NCBI GenBank assembly: GCA_964390005.1
Contig: CAYMGM010000007.1
Span: 1-64,000, forward strand
Source of the DNA: CAYMGM01 sp964390005
GTDB lineage: Bacteria; Pseudomonadota; Alphaproteobacteria; UBA9219
Direction: 5' to 3'
DNA: 64,000 nt
Shown: positions 50,989 to 59,798 of the stretch, one piece after another
How the letters are laid out: the number at the start of each line of letters is the position of its first letter
Numbering within the stretch: position 1 is the first letter of the stretch
The notes under the pieces: model-generated
Told to the model about the DNA's origin: nothing
What the model saw: only the letters and a program-made list of their open reading frames with translations
The model's database searches: none
Program-made: the position numbers and the translations under genes

Positions 50989-51489
50989 TTATTCCTTCGC
51001 GGTTTGGCGTAATCTTAAATAAAAAGCGCCCGCGCCGCCATGGTTTGGCGCAGCCTCATGCAGCGCGGCAATATAAGGGGAAAGTTGAGCATCGGTGCAC
51101 CAACGCGGAAAGTTTTGACGCAAAACCGAAGCGCCATCTTTTCCTTTGCCCGTAACGATAAGAAGGCGGCGCGCCCCGATGGCGGCTTGGCGGCGAACAA
51201 AACGAACCAAGATCGTAAAGGCCTTGTTTTGCGTTAAGCCATGAAGATCGAGCGTCGCGTCAATCGGCGTGCGTCCGCCCGCCATCGCCCGGCGCGTTTT
51301 TTTGGAGAGAGATTCGATATGCGCCTCGGCTTGACGCAGAACGAAAGGGGCAATGTCCTCATCATTTTTGACGCGTGGGGTCGCCTTCGTTTGTTTTTTA
51401 ACCGACAGGCGACATTTCGGTTGCATTTTATCCACGCCTTGCAGATAAGCGCGCCAAGCTTCTTCGTCAGATGACGGGGGGACGATCAT
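50989..51489 (-). CDS. Smr-domain protein
   Basis: A 166-residue protein with a C-terminal Smr domain (about 75-160): DATLDLHGLTQNKAFTILV contains the LDLHG motif, followed by LLIVTGKGKDG (the TGKG motif) and HGGAGAFYLRLR. Stand-alone Smr proteins bind or cleave nucleic acids; in this class they sit beside mltA and timA. The N-terminal 70 residues are charged and probably flexible. The ATG overlaps the mltA stop (ATGA), giving translational coupling. Confidence 0.88.
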   Translation of the reverse strand: MIVPPSSDEEAWRAYLQGVDKMQPKCRLSVKKQTKATPRVKNDEDIAPFVLRQAEAHIESLSKKTRRAMAGGRTPIDATLDLHGLTQNKAFTILVRFVRRQAAIGARRLLIVTGKGKDGASVLRQNFPRWCTDAQLSPYIAALHEAAPNHGGAGAFYLRLRQTAKE

Positions 51490-52664
51490 GGCGGCGCAAC
51501 CCCATTGGGAAGCAAAAGATAATACAGGCCATTGCTTTGCATACGCCCAGCCGCTTCCTCGGCTTCGGCACCGCGCCCCCAAAACAGATCGCCGCGAACA
51601 GGCCCTTTGATCGCGCCGCCCGTGTCCATGCTAAAGACAAGGCAGGGCGAGGCGGGCGCTTCGGCATCAAGCCACAAAGGAACGCCAAGCGGGATATAGT
51701 TTTTATCGACCGCAAGACTGCGCCCCGCCGTCAGCGAAAGCCCCAGCGCGCCGACAGGCTCTTTTTCCGATCGAAACTGAAAGAAGACAAAAGACGGGTT
51801 TTCGTTCATCCAGATTTGGCTTTGGTCGGGATGGGCCGCTAAAAAGGCGCGAATCTTTTGCATGGAAACGGGCCGGTCGATAACGCCGCGGTCAACTAAA
51901 ACGCGGCCAATCGGCACATAAGTCCGTCCGTTCTGCGCCGCATAGCCAAGACGCTTTTCTTGGCCCGATGGATAAAGAAGGCGGCCCGAGCCTTGAACTT
52001 CTAAAAAGAAAACATCCACGGGATCTTTCGCACAGGCCAGCATTTGCGCGCGCTGCGCCAATCCCTTTTGCACAATCGCGGCGCGATCGTCATAAGGAAC
52101 AAACGAGGCGCCTTGCACTTTTCCTGTAATTGTTTTGCCTGCAAGATCCGGCGAAAAATCCTTTAGGTTTGCCCGAAGCATATCGTCGGGCTTAGCCCAA
52201 AGGGGTGTTTGATAAGGACCGTGACACGTGTCATCGGCTTCAAGTGTCGGTTCATAATAGCCTGTAAACAAACCGTCGTTCTTCTGGGCGTTTTGAATTC
52301 TATAGGGTGTGAAGGCTCCTTCAAAAAAGGCTTTGGCGTCAAGCTTGTCCATTTGATGGGTGGCCTGACAAGCAGACTGCCAGGTTTGAACTTTTCCCGT
52401 GATTGACGCTTTTGGTCCCGCGCCAAAAAAAGCTTCTGGGCCTTTTTTAACAGCCGCTTGGCAAAGCCGATCAAAAACGACAAACGCGTCACCCGCTTTG
52501 TTATCCTCTGTGTCCCAGCCCGGCAGAGCTCGATAGGAAAGGGGCTCCCACTGAATCTGAGAGATCGGTTGTTTTTCCGTTGCGCATCCCGACAGAAAAA
52601 GAGCCGCAAAGAGAAAACAACCATAAAGCCGGTGACGATGACGAAGGGGAGGGTGACAAGCCAT
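51486..52664 (-). CDS. mltA: Membrane-bound lytic murein transglycosylase A
   Basis: Cleaves peptidoglycan glycan strands with formation of 1,6-anhydro ends; an outer-membrane lipoprotein, 392 residues. The signal peptide ends in the lipobox LSGC. DGLFTGYYEPTLEA is the MltA-domain hallmark, and the 3D domain has SMDTGGAIKGPVRGDLFWG with the catalytic Asp in the MDTGGAIKG block. VFFLEVQGSGRLLYP is also conserved. It overlaps smr by 4 bp and starts 2 bp before the timA stop, so timA-mltA-smr form one operon. Confidence 0.94.
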   Translation of the reverse strand: MACHPPLRHRHRLYGCFLFAALFLSGCATEKQPISQIQWEPLSYRALPGWDTEDNKAGDAFVVFDRLCQAAVKKGPEAFFGAGPKASITGKVQTWQSACQATHQMDKLDAKAFFEGAFTPYRIQNAQKNDGLFTGYYEPTLEADDTCHGPYQTPLWAKPDDMLRANLKDFSPDLAGKTITGKVQGASFVPYDDRAAIVQKGLAQRAQMLACAKDPVDVFFLEVQGSGRLLYPSGQEKRLGYAAQNGRTYVPIGRVLVDRGVIDRPVSMQKIRAFLAAHPDQSQIWMNENPSFVFFQFRSEKEPVGALGLSLTAGRSLAVDKNYIPLGVPLWLDAEAPASPCLVFSMDTGGAIKGPVRGDLFWGRGAEAEEAAGRMQSNGLYYLLLPNGVAPP

Positions 52665-52665
52665 C

Positions 52666-53337
52666 TTAATTGGCTCGCGTTGCAACAAGCTGCCAATTGG
52701 GATCTTCTTCGCGGCTGTCGCGCGAAAAAATCCAATCATCTTGCATTTCGATGCTCTTTTCGGGATCTCCCGATAAAACACTTCCCGCCGCATCGCGCAA
52801 AAAGCGTTTTTGAAGCGTTGTGAAACGAACGGTTAAAAAGGCGATCATCCCCTCCAGCCGCGCTTCGACAATTTCGACTTCTTTGAACGCTTCAAGCGAA
52901 AAATGCATGGTCTGGCCAGCAAGCCGCCGCGCTTCGATATCCGCCAGAAAAGACCGCGCCACTTCGGGCGCAAGAAGACGGTTGGTCCACGCCAAATCGC
53001 CTTTGGCAAAGCCATCTAAAATCGCTTCGAAAGCGGTCCGCGCCCCAGATAAAAACGTCTTTTCATCAAAATGGGGGTCTAAAGCCCGCCATTGGTCCAA
53101 AGCGCCAGCAAGCGAGGCCGCAGCATAACCATGGGGCGTCACCCCGGCGTCGGGTGGCAGAATTTCGGGGTCTTTTTTCGTTGGAAAAACAACAACATCT
53201 TGAGAAGAAAAGGGATTGGGTGGCGTGGCGCCAGGATCGCGGTCTTGATTAAAATCGTCTCGGCCTAAAACGGACCAAAGCCGCGCGATACAAATAACCG
53301 CTAAAATCGCAAAAAAGATCGTATCTATGGAATCCAT
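52666..53337 (-). CDS. timA: Tim44-domain protein TimA
   Basis: A 223-residue membrane-anchored protein, the bacterial counterpart of Tim44. The N-terminal helix (TIFFAILAVICIARLWSVL) anchors it in the inner membrane; then a low-complexity linker rich in Pro/Asp follows, and residues about 85-220 are the Tim44-like fold (ALDPHFDEKTFLSGARTAFE, VEIVEARLEGMIAFLTVRFT, DDWIFSRDSREEDPNWQLVA). It is associated with protein transfer at the membrane in Caulobacter. It is divergent from secB, as in other alphaproteobacteria; fxsA, often present here, is missing. Confidence 0.92.
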   Translation of the reverse strand: MDSIDTIFFAILAVICIARLWSVLGRDDFNQDRDPGATPPNPFSSQDVVVFPTKKDPEILPPDAGVTPHGYAAASLAGALDQWRALDPHFDEKTFLSGARTAFEAILDGFAKGDLAWTNRLLAPEVARSFLADIEARRLAGQTMHFSLEAFKEVEIVEARLEGMIAFLTVRFTTLQKRFLRDAAGSVLSGDPEKSIEMQDDWIFSRDSREEDPNWQLVATRAN

Positions 53338-53434
53338 CGTCAGGCCTCTTTCGGGCGGCTAAAACGTCTTTGTCTCATTGTGCCAAAGCACCGGTCATGA
53401 TAGGACAAAGTCGAAACAAACAGGAGTTTTTAAC

Positions 53435-53899
53435 ATGACCAACGAACAGAATCCAATGCCCGCCGATGCCGAACAAGCGATTACCGTTAACTTGCAGTAT
53501 GTGAAGGATTTTTCGTTTGAAAGCCCGAATGCACCGCAAATTTTCGGCCCGCAAGAAGCGCAGCCTCAATTAAACATCGGCGTTAACGTGCAAAGCCGGA
53601 AGTTGGCCGACAACACCTATGAAGTTCTGCTCATGTTCAAGGTCGAAACCATGGTCCAAGACAAAACGGCTTTTATTGCCGAATTGTCTTATGGCGGTGT
53701 TTTCACTTTTCCGGCCGTTTCACCGGAACAATTGGACATGCTGCTTTTTGTGCATGCGCCGCATCTTCTTTTCCCCTTTGCGCGCAGCATTTTGTCGAAT
53801 GCCGTTCGCGACGGCGGCTTCCCGCAGGTTTTCATCAACCCCATCGATTTTTATGGTTTGTATATGTCGCAAAAACAAAATCAAGGGGCAGCGGCCTAA
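53435..53899 (+). CDS. secB: Protein-export chaperone SecB
   Basis: Holds preproteins unfolded for SecA; a cytosolic tetramer, 154 residues. ITVNLQYVKDFSFESPNAP is the family N-terminus, the central strands LNIGVNVQSRKLADNTYEVLL and FIAELSYGGVFTF are present, and FPFARSILSNAVRDGGFPQVFINPIDFYGLY closes the protein. CAGGAG lies before ATG 53435. A bidirectional terminator follows, shared with rho. Confidence 0.97.
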   Translation: MTNEQNPMPADAEQAITVNLQYVKDFSFESPNAPQIFGPQEAQPQLNIGVNVQSRKLADNTYEVLLMFKVETMVQDKTAFIAELSYGGVFTFPAVSPEQLDMLLFVHAPHLLFPFARSILSNAVRDGGFPQVFINPIDFYGLYMSQKQNQGAAA

Positions 53900-53914
53900 T
53901 TGCCGCAAAGGCAT

Positions 53915-53948
53915 AAAAAAAGCCGCCGAAGATTTCGGCGGCTTTTTT
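53915..53948. terminator. Bidirectional intrinsic terminator
   Basis: GCCGCCGAA and TTCGGCGGC pair around GAT, with an A-run before and T6 after. It lies between the convergent secB and rho genes. Confidence 0.92.
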
Positions 53949-53961
53949 GTTGGGCTTCGTC

Positions 53962-55305
53962 TTAGTCGTCGCGAGACGATGACGTTGATCCGGATGAGAC
54001 ACTGCCGCGCCGCGTCACTTTGGTGACCTGAACGCCGCTTTCGTTCGTGTTTTGGTTCATCGAATCGAAGAAATCGTTGTTCGTTTTGCTGTATTTCAGC
54101 TTGTCGACCAAGAACTCCATCGCATCGGTCACGCCCATCGGCATCAGCACGCGGCGCAAGACCCACATTTTCGACATGGTGGGCTTGTCCACCAAAAGCT
54201 CTTCTTTGCGGGTGCCGGATTTCGTGATGTCGATCGCGGGGAAGGTCCGGCGATCCGACAATTTACGATCCAGAATGATTTCCGAGTTGCCCGTGCCTTT
54301 GAACTCTTCAAAGATAACTTCGTCCATACGGCTGCCCGTATCGATAAGAGCCGTCGCGATGATCGTCAGCGACCCGCCTTCTTCGATGTTGCGCGCTGCG
54401 CCAAAGAAACGCTTCGGACGCTGCAAAGCATTGGCATCGACACCACCCGTTAACACCTTGCCCGATGAAGGAACGACGGTGTTATAGGCGCGCGCCAGGC
54501 GCGTGATGCTATCCAACAAGATAACGACATTGCGCTTATGCTCGACCAAGCGTTTGGCTTTTTCGATGACCATCTCGGCCACTTGAACGTGACGCGTCGC
54601 GGGTTCGTCGAAGGTCGAGCTAATCACTTCGCCCTTAACCGAGCGCGCCATATCCGTGACTTCTTCGGGACGTTCGTCGATCAGCAAAACGATCAAGTAC
54701 GCATCCGGATGATTTTGCGAAATAGCATGCGCGATATTTTGCAGCATAACCGTTTTGCCGGTACGCGGCGGCGCGACGATCAGCGCGCGCTGACCCATGC
54801 CCAGCGGCGAGATCAAATCAATCACGCGCGTTGTATAATCTTTTTTCGTCGGGTCTTGAATCTCAAGATGCAATCTCTCGTTCGGATAGAGCGGCGTCAG
54901 GTTATCAAAACCGATACGATGACGCGTTTTATCCGGCTCTTCGAAGTTGATCGTGTTGACTTTCAACAGCGCAAAATAACGTTCGCCCTCTTTCGGCGAT
55001 CTGATTTCGCCTTCAATCGTGTCGCCCGTGCGCAGATTAAACTTACGCACTTGGCTCGGGGAGACGTAAATATCATCTGGCCCCGGTAAATAGTTCGATT
55101 GAGGCGAGCGTAAAAAGCCGAAACCATCGGGTAAAACTTCCAAAACGCCTTCGCCGTAAATGGCGTTATTATTTTCTGCTTCCTTTTTCAGGATCGCAAA
55201 CATCATCTCTTGCTTACGCATCGCGCCAGCGTTTTCGATTTGGCGTTCTTCGGCAAAGGCAAGAAGTTCGGCGGGGGATTTTTCTTTTAATTCGCGTAAA
55301 TTCAT
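53962..55305 (-). CDS. rho: Transcription termination factor Rho
   Basis: The RNA-dependent ATPase that ends transcripts without intrinsic terminators; 447 residues, slightly longer than E. coli Rho (419). The N-terminal RNA-binding domain has GVLEVLPDGFGFLRSPQSNY; Walker A is APPRTGKTVML; the Q-loop/R-loop region includes VILLDSITRLARAYN and GGVDANALQRPKRFFGAARN. The last 25 residues are a Ser/Thr/Gly-rich tail with VTRRGSVSSGSTSSSRDD. The 293 bp upstream of the gene has no gene; it is AT-rich near hemH and should contain the promoter, possibly with autoregulatory leader. Confidence 0.97.
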   Translation of the reverse strand: MNLRELKEKSPAELLAFAEERQIENAGAMRKQEMMFAILKKEAENNNAIYGEGVLEVLPDGFGFLRSPQSNYLPGPDDIYVSPSQVRKFNLRTGDTIEGEIRSPKEGERYFALLKVNTINFEEPDKTRHRIGFDNLTPLYPNERLHLEIQDPTKKDYTTRVIDLISPLGMGQRALIVAPPRTGKTVMLQNIAHAISQNHPDAYLIVLLIDERPEEVTDMARSVKGEVISSTFDEPATRHVQVAEMVIEKAKRLVEHKRNVVILLDSITRLARAYNTVVPSSGKVLTGGVDANALQRPKRFFGAARNIEEGGSLTIIATALIDTGSRMDEVIFEEFKGTGNSEIILDRKLSDRRTFPAIDITKSGTRKEELLVDKPTMSKMWVLRRVLMPMGVTDAMEFLVDKLKYSKTNNDFFDSMNQNTNESGVQVTKVTRRGSVSSGSTSSSRDD

Positions 55306-55598
55306 CTGAAGGGCCTGTGAAGGGATTTTACAATAGGTTTGGGTTGGTGTGTTTAGTTTATGCGCGCAAATCTCTGGTTTGCAGAATCTGCGTGGCCCTG
55401 TTTGAAGGGGCTAAGGCAGATCATCTCGCTTTGTTTGAAGAGGTCCGAGCGGAATGAAAATGACGAAAAGTCTAAAACAGGTCCGCACCGGCGTTATTCA
55501 GTCAATTAAAGGAAACCGGGGGATCTGTCAAAAACTTTCATGCCCTTTTCCCCTAAAAAAAGAAAAAAACACAAGAAAAAGTTAAATTAACCAATGTA

Positions 55599-56570
55599 TT
55601 AGGTTAATTCATGGTGAACTTTTTGCGCGAGGGCCTCGATAAAAGGCGGAAAACATCCAAAAGTCGGAACACGTGTGAAAGACGGACAGCCAAGGGATAG
55701 GGCTAATTGTTTAGCTTCTTGATCTAATTCAACCAAAGTTTCGACGTGCTCGGAGACAAAGGCAATGGGCGCAACCATAATTGCTTTTTGTTCCTTTGCC
55801 GCTTGTTTGATTTCATCGGTAAGACTGGGGCCAAGCCATTTTTGAGGGCCCAAGCGACTTTGATAAACCAAACGTGTATCTTCAAAAAAGAGGCGTTGCT
55901 CTGAAAGGGCTTTAACAAGAGCTTGTACGGTCTTTTCGCATTCGTTCTGATAAGGGTCTCCCGCAAGGATGTGGCTTAAAGGCAACCCATGCGCCGCAAG
56001 CAAAAGCCGCGTAGGTTTATTTTTATCCAAAAGATTTTTTTTGATTTGCTGAACCCATGCCGCGATAAAAAGGGGATCGTCGGGATAAGACATAATTGTC
56101 CGTACATCTGACCGATCAAAAGGTTTTTTCTGCCAAGCCTCATCAAACGCGGCCAAAGACGATCCTGTCGTCGTCCATGAAAATTGAGGATACAGCGGCA
56201 GGCGAACAATTCGATCTGGCCCATAGGCTTCCAGCAAGGGCCACACATGCGCGATAGACGGCTGGGTATAGCGCATAACGACAAAACAGCGAAGATCGTC
56301 TCCTGGGGCCAGGGACGGGCGGCAAGCAGCCTCTAAAGCGCGTGCTTGCGCTTCTGTTGTGGGTCCAAGCGGCGATCCGCCACCGAGGGTGGCATAAAGA
56401 CGGCGCGAAACCGGAGCACGTAGGGAAGAGATAAGCCAAGCTAAAAAGCGACGACGCCAAACGGTTCCAGGCAAAATAGCTGGATCGTTAAACATCGCGC
56501 GCAGAAAAGGGCGGACGTCCTTAAGAGTCTGCGGCCCCCCCATATTGAACAAAAGAATGGCCGTTTTCAT
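55599..56570 (-). CDS. hemH: Ferrochelatase
   Basis: Inserts iron into protoporphyrin IX in the last haem step; 323 residues, membrane-associated. LLFNMGGPQTLKDVRPFLRAMF is the typical start. The catalytic His lies in AAHGLPLSH, and the Glu set in SEHVETLVELDQEAKQL. PLYPQFSWTTTGSS is a conserved block. ATG 56570 was chosen because it begins MKTAILLFNMGG. It overlaps hemE by 50 bp and is transcribed with it. The hemJ often seen between hemH and rho is not present. Confidence 0.95.
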   Translation of the reverse strand: MKTAILLFNMGGPQTLKDVRPFLRAMFNDPAILPGTVWRRRFLAWLISSLRAPVSRRLYATLGGGSPLGPTTEAQARALEAACRPSLAPGDDLRCFVVMRYTQPSIAHVWPLLEAYGPDRIVRLPLYPQFSWTTTGSSLAAFDEAWQKKPFDRSDVRTIMSYPDDPLFIAAWVQQIKKNLLDKNKPTRLLLAAHGLPLSHILAGDPYQNECEKTVQALVKALSEQRLFFEDTRLVYQSRLGPQKWLGPSLTDEIKQAAKEQKAIMVAPIAFVSEHVETLVELDQEAKQLALSLGCPSFTRVPTFGCFPPFIEALAQKVHHELT

Positions 56571-57618
56571 CGTGATGCGCTTCCCAAGCACGAACCGTTT
56601 CAATAAAAGCCGTTACGTTTTCTGGCGGCGTTTCCGGTAACAAACCATGGCCTGTGCTGACAATAGCTGGATACCTCGTCGTTTCCAAAACGTGAAGAAG
56701 ATTATCAAGCGCTTCCTTCATGGGGGCACCGCCTTTGACAAGCAAGGCCGGGTCAATGTTTCCATGTAGCGGCATCAAAGGCAACAGCGCATCTTGCATA
56801 AAATCAAGCGGAATGGTCGGATCGACGACCAAGGCATCAATCCCTGTCTGTTCGGCATAGGCTAAATAATTATCAGGCGAAGCGCCACGCGGGAAACCGA
56901 TGATGGGCACGTTTTTATATTCAGCCTTTAAAGCGCGAACCAATTCTTCCGTGGGGTAAACGACCCAACGCTGAAAAGCCTCACCATCGAGAAGACCGGC
57001 CCAACTATCGAAAAGAAGAAGCGCCTCGGCCCCGGCTTCGATTTGTCGCGCCAGATATTCAAGCGTGCAGTCCATAACCTTTTCAGTCAGCTTTTGCAGA
57101 AAGGACGTATCGGAAAGAACTTTCTCCTCGGCTGCGGCAAAGCCGTTTTTTCCTTTTCCTTCAATCATGTAACAGGAAACAGTCCAAACGCTTCCCGCAA
57201 AACCAAGCAATGTTTTATCGGCAGGCAGTTCTTCTTTTACGCGTGAAAGCGTTTGAAAGACAGGCTCTAATTTATCGATAGACCAAGATAGATTTTGAAT
57301 ATCTTGGACGGTGCGGATGGGATTGAGAAGAGGGCCTTCATGATCGACGAAAGTTAAGGATTGTCCCAAAGCATAAGGAACAAGAAGGATGTCGGCAAAA
57401 ACAATCGCCGCATCGATATCGAAACGACGGATAGGTTGAAGCGTAATCTCTGTCGCAAGGTCTGGATTGAGACAAAGGTCTAAAAATGAAGAGACCCGAG
57501 AGCGCATTTCTCGATACTCGGGAAGATAGCGTCCGGCTTGCCGCATCATCCAGATCGGTAACCGATGAACGGGTTTACCCGAAAGAAGATCGAGCAAAGG
57601 TTTGTCGGTTTTTATCAC
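56521..57618 (-). CDS. hemE: Uroporphyrinogen decarboxylase
   Basis: Decarboxylates uroporphyrinogen III to coproporphyrinogen III in haem synthesis; cytosolic dimer, 365 residues. PIWMMRQAGRYLPEYREMR carries the catalytic-loop Arg pair, FADILLVPYALG the Asp region, and IGFPRGASPDNYLAYAEQTG and STGHGLLPETPPENV are conserved. The C-terminus is about 20 residues longer than usual (HHDENGHSFVQYGGAADS) and runs over the start of hemH. The gene faces away from the origin region, as in Caulobacter and Rickettsia. Confidence 0.95.
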   Translation of the reverse strand: MIKTDKPLLDLLSGKPVHRLPIWMMRQAGRYLPEYREMRSRVSSFLDLCLNPDLATEITLQPIRRFDIDAAIVFADILLVPYALGQSLTFVDHEGPLLNPIRTVQDIQNLSWSIDKLEPVFQTLSRVKEELPADKTLLGFAGSVWTVSCYMIEGKGKNGFAAAEEKVLSDTSFLQKLTEKVMDCTLEYLARQIEAGAEALLLFDSWAGLLDGEAFQRWVVYPTEELVRALKAEYKNVPIIGFPRGASPDNYLAYAEQTGIDALVVDPTIPLDFMQDALLPLMPLHGNIDPALLVKGGAPMKEALDNLLHVLETTRYPAIVSTGHGLLPETPPENVTAFIETVRAWEAHHDENGHSFVQYGGAADS

Positions 57619-58080
57619 CAGGATCCTTTCTTCATATTTAAATTTAAAAGTAGATGTTGTTAGTTGGTTGGCCTTTTTACGGGGATTAAATAAAAGGGCG
57701 ACTTATCCCTTTTCAAAAGGCCGAATGATCCTCAGAAAGCGATGTGTATCGGTAAAGATGGAAAAGAAAGTGTAAAGAACTCGTTAACATATATAAATCA
57801 AGGCGTGGGATAAGGTTGTGGATGACGGGGATAACCACACGATGGAGAGACTATCCCCATTTCGAACAGACATGTCAGGAAAAAGAGTCCACGCGTGCGC
57901 GAAACTGTGGACGAATATGGACACACGGGTAGCCTTCGGCATCGGGTCCGTTGAAAGCGACTTTATCCACGAAAACTTAAAAAAGTGTGAACAAAAGGAA
58001 AAAAGGCTGTTCTTTTTTACGTGTCGTTTGGGCCAAAGAAAGGTAGAACGATAGGACCAATCTAGACCCTTCTTTTTCCG
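57619..58080. other. oriC: Probable chromosomal replication origin (oriC)
   Basis: A gene-free region of about 460 bp between hemE and the PPDK-regulator gene, the position of Cori in Caulobacter and of oriC in Rickettsia. DnaA-box-like 9-mers: TTATCCACG (57963-57971, one mismatch to TTATCCACA), TGTGGATGA (57817-57825, one mismatch on the complement), and weaker TGTGGACGA (57906), CGGGGATAA (57826) and CTATCCCCA (57851). An AT-rich stretch (TTAACATATATAAATCAAGG, about 57783-57802) could be the unwinding element. A GANTC site (GAGTC, 57885-57889) would be a CcrM target. Gene direction diverges from here. Confidence 0.8.
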
Positions 58081-58938
58081 ATGGCTTCGATGGATCAAAC
58101 GGCGTTCCACCTTCATCTTGTGTCTGATGCGACAGGCGAGACAATCAATAGTATTACACGCGCCTGCCTTGTTCAGTTCGACAAGGTCAAAGTGCAAGAG
58201 CATCAATGGAGTCTTATTCGAACACGGCGACAGCTGGCGATTGTTTTAGATGGGTTAAAGGAATGGCCGGGGTTGGTTCTTTACACTTTTGTCGATGAAG
58301 AGTTGGATTTAGCTCTTTCTAGCTTTTGCCGAGAAAACGCTATTCCCTGCCTTTCTGTCTTGGATCCTGTTTTGGATGAGATGACAGCTTATTTTGGCAA
58401 GCCCTCGGCGCATAAACCGGGACGTCAGCATGCTTTAACGGCTGATTATTTTGACCGGATCGACGCAATGGACTTTGCCTTGTCCCAGGACGACGGCAAT
58501 CAAGCCGATAAAGCAGCCGAAGCCGATGTGCTTGTTCTTGGCGTTTCGCGCACATCGAAAACGCCAACATGCGTTTATCTGGCGCATCGTGGGATCAGGG
58601 CGGCAAACATCCCCATTGTTCCGGGGCTTCCTTTGCCGGTCGATTTTAAGAAATTAACAAAACCTTTGATTGTTGGGCTGACAAAAGACCCCGATCAATT
58701 GGTCGAGACGCGTTTATCTCGGCTTCGTTTTCTTAATCAAAATGAAAAATCGCCTTATATTGACCCTGTCAGCGTTCGTGAAGAAGTTGCCGAGGCTAAA
58801 AAGCTGTTTTTGAAACTGGAATGCCCGGTCATCGACGTTTCGCGCAGATCTATTGAAGAAACGGCAGCCGAGATTATGATGTTGTATCAAAAGAGAATGA
58901 TGCAAAAAAAAGAAGATGATAAAAGGGGGCAAATATGA
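58081..58938 (+). CDS. Pyruvate, phosphate dikinase / PEP synthase regulatory protein
   Basis: The bifunctional kinase/pyrophosphorylase (DUF299) that switches PPDK or PEP synthase off and on by ADP-dependent phosphorylation; cytosolic, 285 residues. HLHLVSDATGETINSITRACL is the family start, LVLGVSRTSKTPTCVYLAHRG the P-loop-like motif, and IGLTKDP-like VGLTKDPDQLVETRLSRL follows. ATG 58081 is used; a second ATG at 58090 is also possible. It is the first rightward gene from oriC, the same place as gene RP001 in Rickettsia. It overlaps aroE by 4 bp; the maf gene that often lies between is absent. Confidence 0.93.
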   Translation: MASMDQTAFHLHLVSDATGETINSITRACLVQFDKVKVQEHQWSLIRTRRQLAIVLDGLKEWPGLVLYTFVDEELDLALSSFCRENAIPCLSVLDPVLDEMTAYFGKPSAHKPGRQHALTADYFDRIDAMDFALSQDDGNQADKAAEADVLVLGVSRTSKTPTCVYLAHRGIRAANIPIVPGLPLPVDFKKLTKPLIVGLTKDPDQLVETRLSRLRFLNQNEKSPYIDPVSVREEVAEAKKLFLKLECPVIDVSRRSIEETAAEIMMLYQKRMMQKKEDDKRGQI

Positions 58939-59798
58939 CAGACGTACATCAAATAATCTCGGGACACGCGGCGATTGCCGGCGTTATGGGCTGGCCGATC
59001 AATCATTCAAAATCGCCACGCATCCATAATTATTGGTTGCGTCGTTATGGTATTGATGGCGCTTATCTTCCTTTTCCGGTTGAGACGCAACATTTTGAAG
59101 CCGCGCTACGTGCGTTACCCTATCTCGGCATCAAGGGCGTGAATATAACCATTCCGCACAAACAACATGCTTTGAAAATCGTCGATCAAGTGCACCCATT
59201 GGCCGCGCGCGTCGGGGCCGTCAATACAATTATCGTCAAACCAGATGGGAAGCTGGAAGGACGGAATACGGATGTTTTCGGCTTTATGGAAAATCTGCGT
59301 TATCACAATGTCGATTTGAAAGATAAAGTCGCAACGGTTTTGGGATCGGGCGGCGCGGCGCGGGCCATTTTGGTGTCGTTGATGGATATGGGGTGCGGCG
59401 AGATCCGCATCGTCAATCGCAGCCAGCACAAAGCCGAAGAGCTGCAAGGGCAAATGAAAGAGCAAGAAGATCACAACGGCCTGCATGTTTTTGCATGGGA
59501 TGAGATGGATCGGGCTCTTTCCGGCGCATCGTTTGTTGTGAACACAACGTCTTTAGGCATGACGGGACAGCCGCCGCTCGAAGTGGATTTATCAAGACTG
59601 CCTTATGATGCCTGTGTGAACGATATTGTCTATTCGCCGCTCATGACCGGGATTTTGAAACAGGCGCAGCAAAAGGGCCTGAAGATTGTCGATGGCCTTG
59701 GCATGTTGTTGCATCAAGCGCGTCCCGGTTTTGCCGCTTGGTTTGGCAAAGATCCAGAAGTTTCGGAAGATCTTCGGCACTTTGTGTTGGGCGCATGA
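58935..59798 (+). CDS. aroE: Shikimate dehydrogenase
   Basis: Reduces 3-dehydroshikimate to shikimate with NADPH, fourth step after DAHP in aromatic synthesis; 287 residues. GVMGWPINHSKSPRIHNYWL carries the substrate loop with the S-x-S motif, and NITIPHKQHAL has the catalytic Lys. The cofactor domain is VLGSGGAARAILVSLMDMG with NRSQHKAEEL. NTTSLGMTGQPPLEVDLS and LGMLLHQARPGFAAWFG complete the fold. It overlaps the upstream gene and coaE (both ATGA), so the operon is tightly coupled. Confidence 0.96.
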   Translation: MTDVHQIISGHAAIAGVMGWPINHSKSPRIHNYWLRRYGIDGAYLPFPVETQHFEAALRALPYLGIKGVNITIPHKQHALKIVDQVHPLAARVGAVNTIIVKPDGKLEGRNTDVFGFMENLRYHNVDLKDKVATVLGSGGAARAILVSLMDMGCGEIRIVNRSQHKAEELQGQMKEQEDHNGLHVFAWDEMDRALSGASFVVNTTSLGMTGQPPLEVDLSRLPYDACVNDIVYSPLMTGILKQAQQKGLKIVDGLGMLLHQARPGFAAWFGKDPEVSEDLRHFVLGA

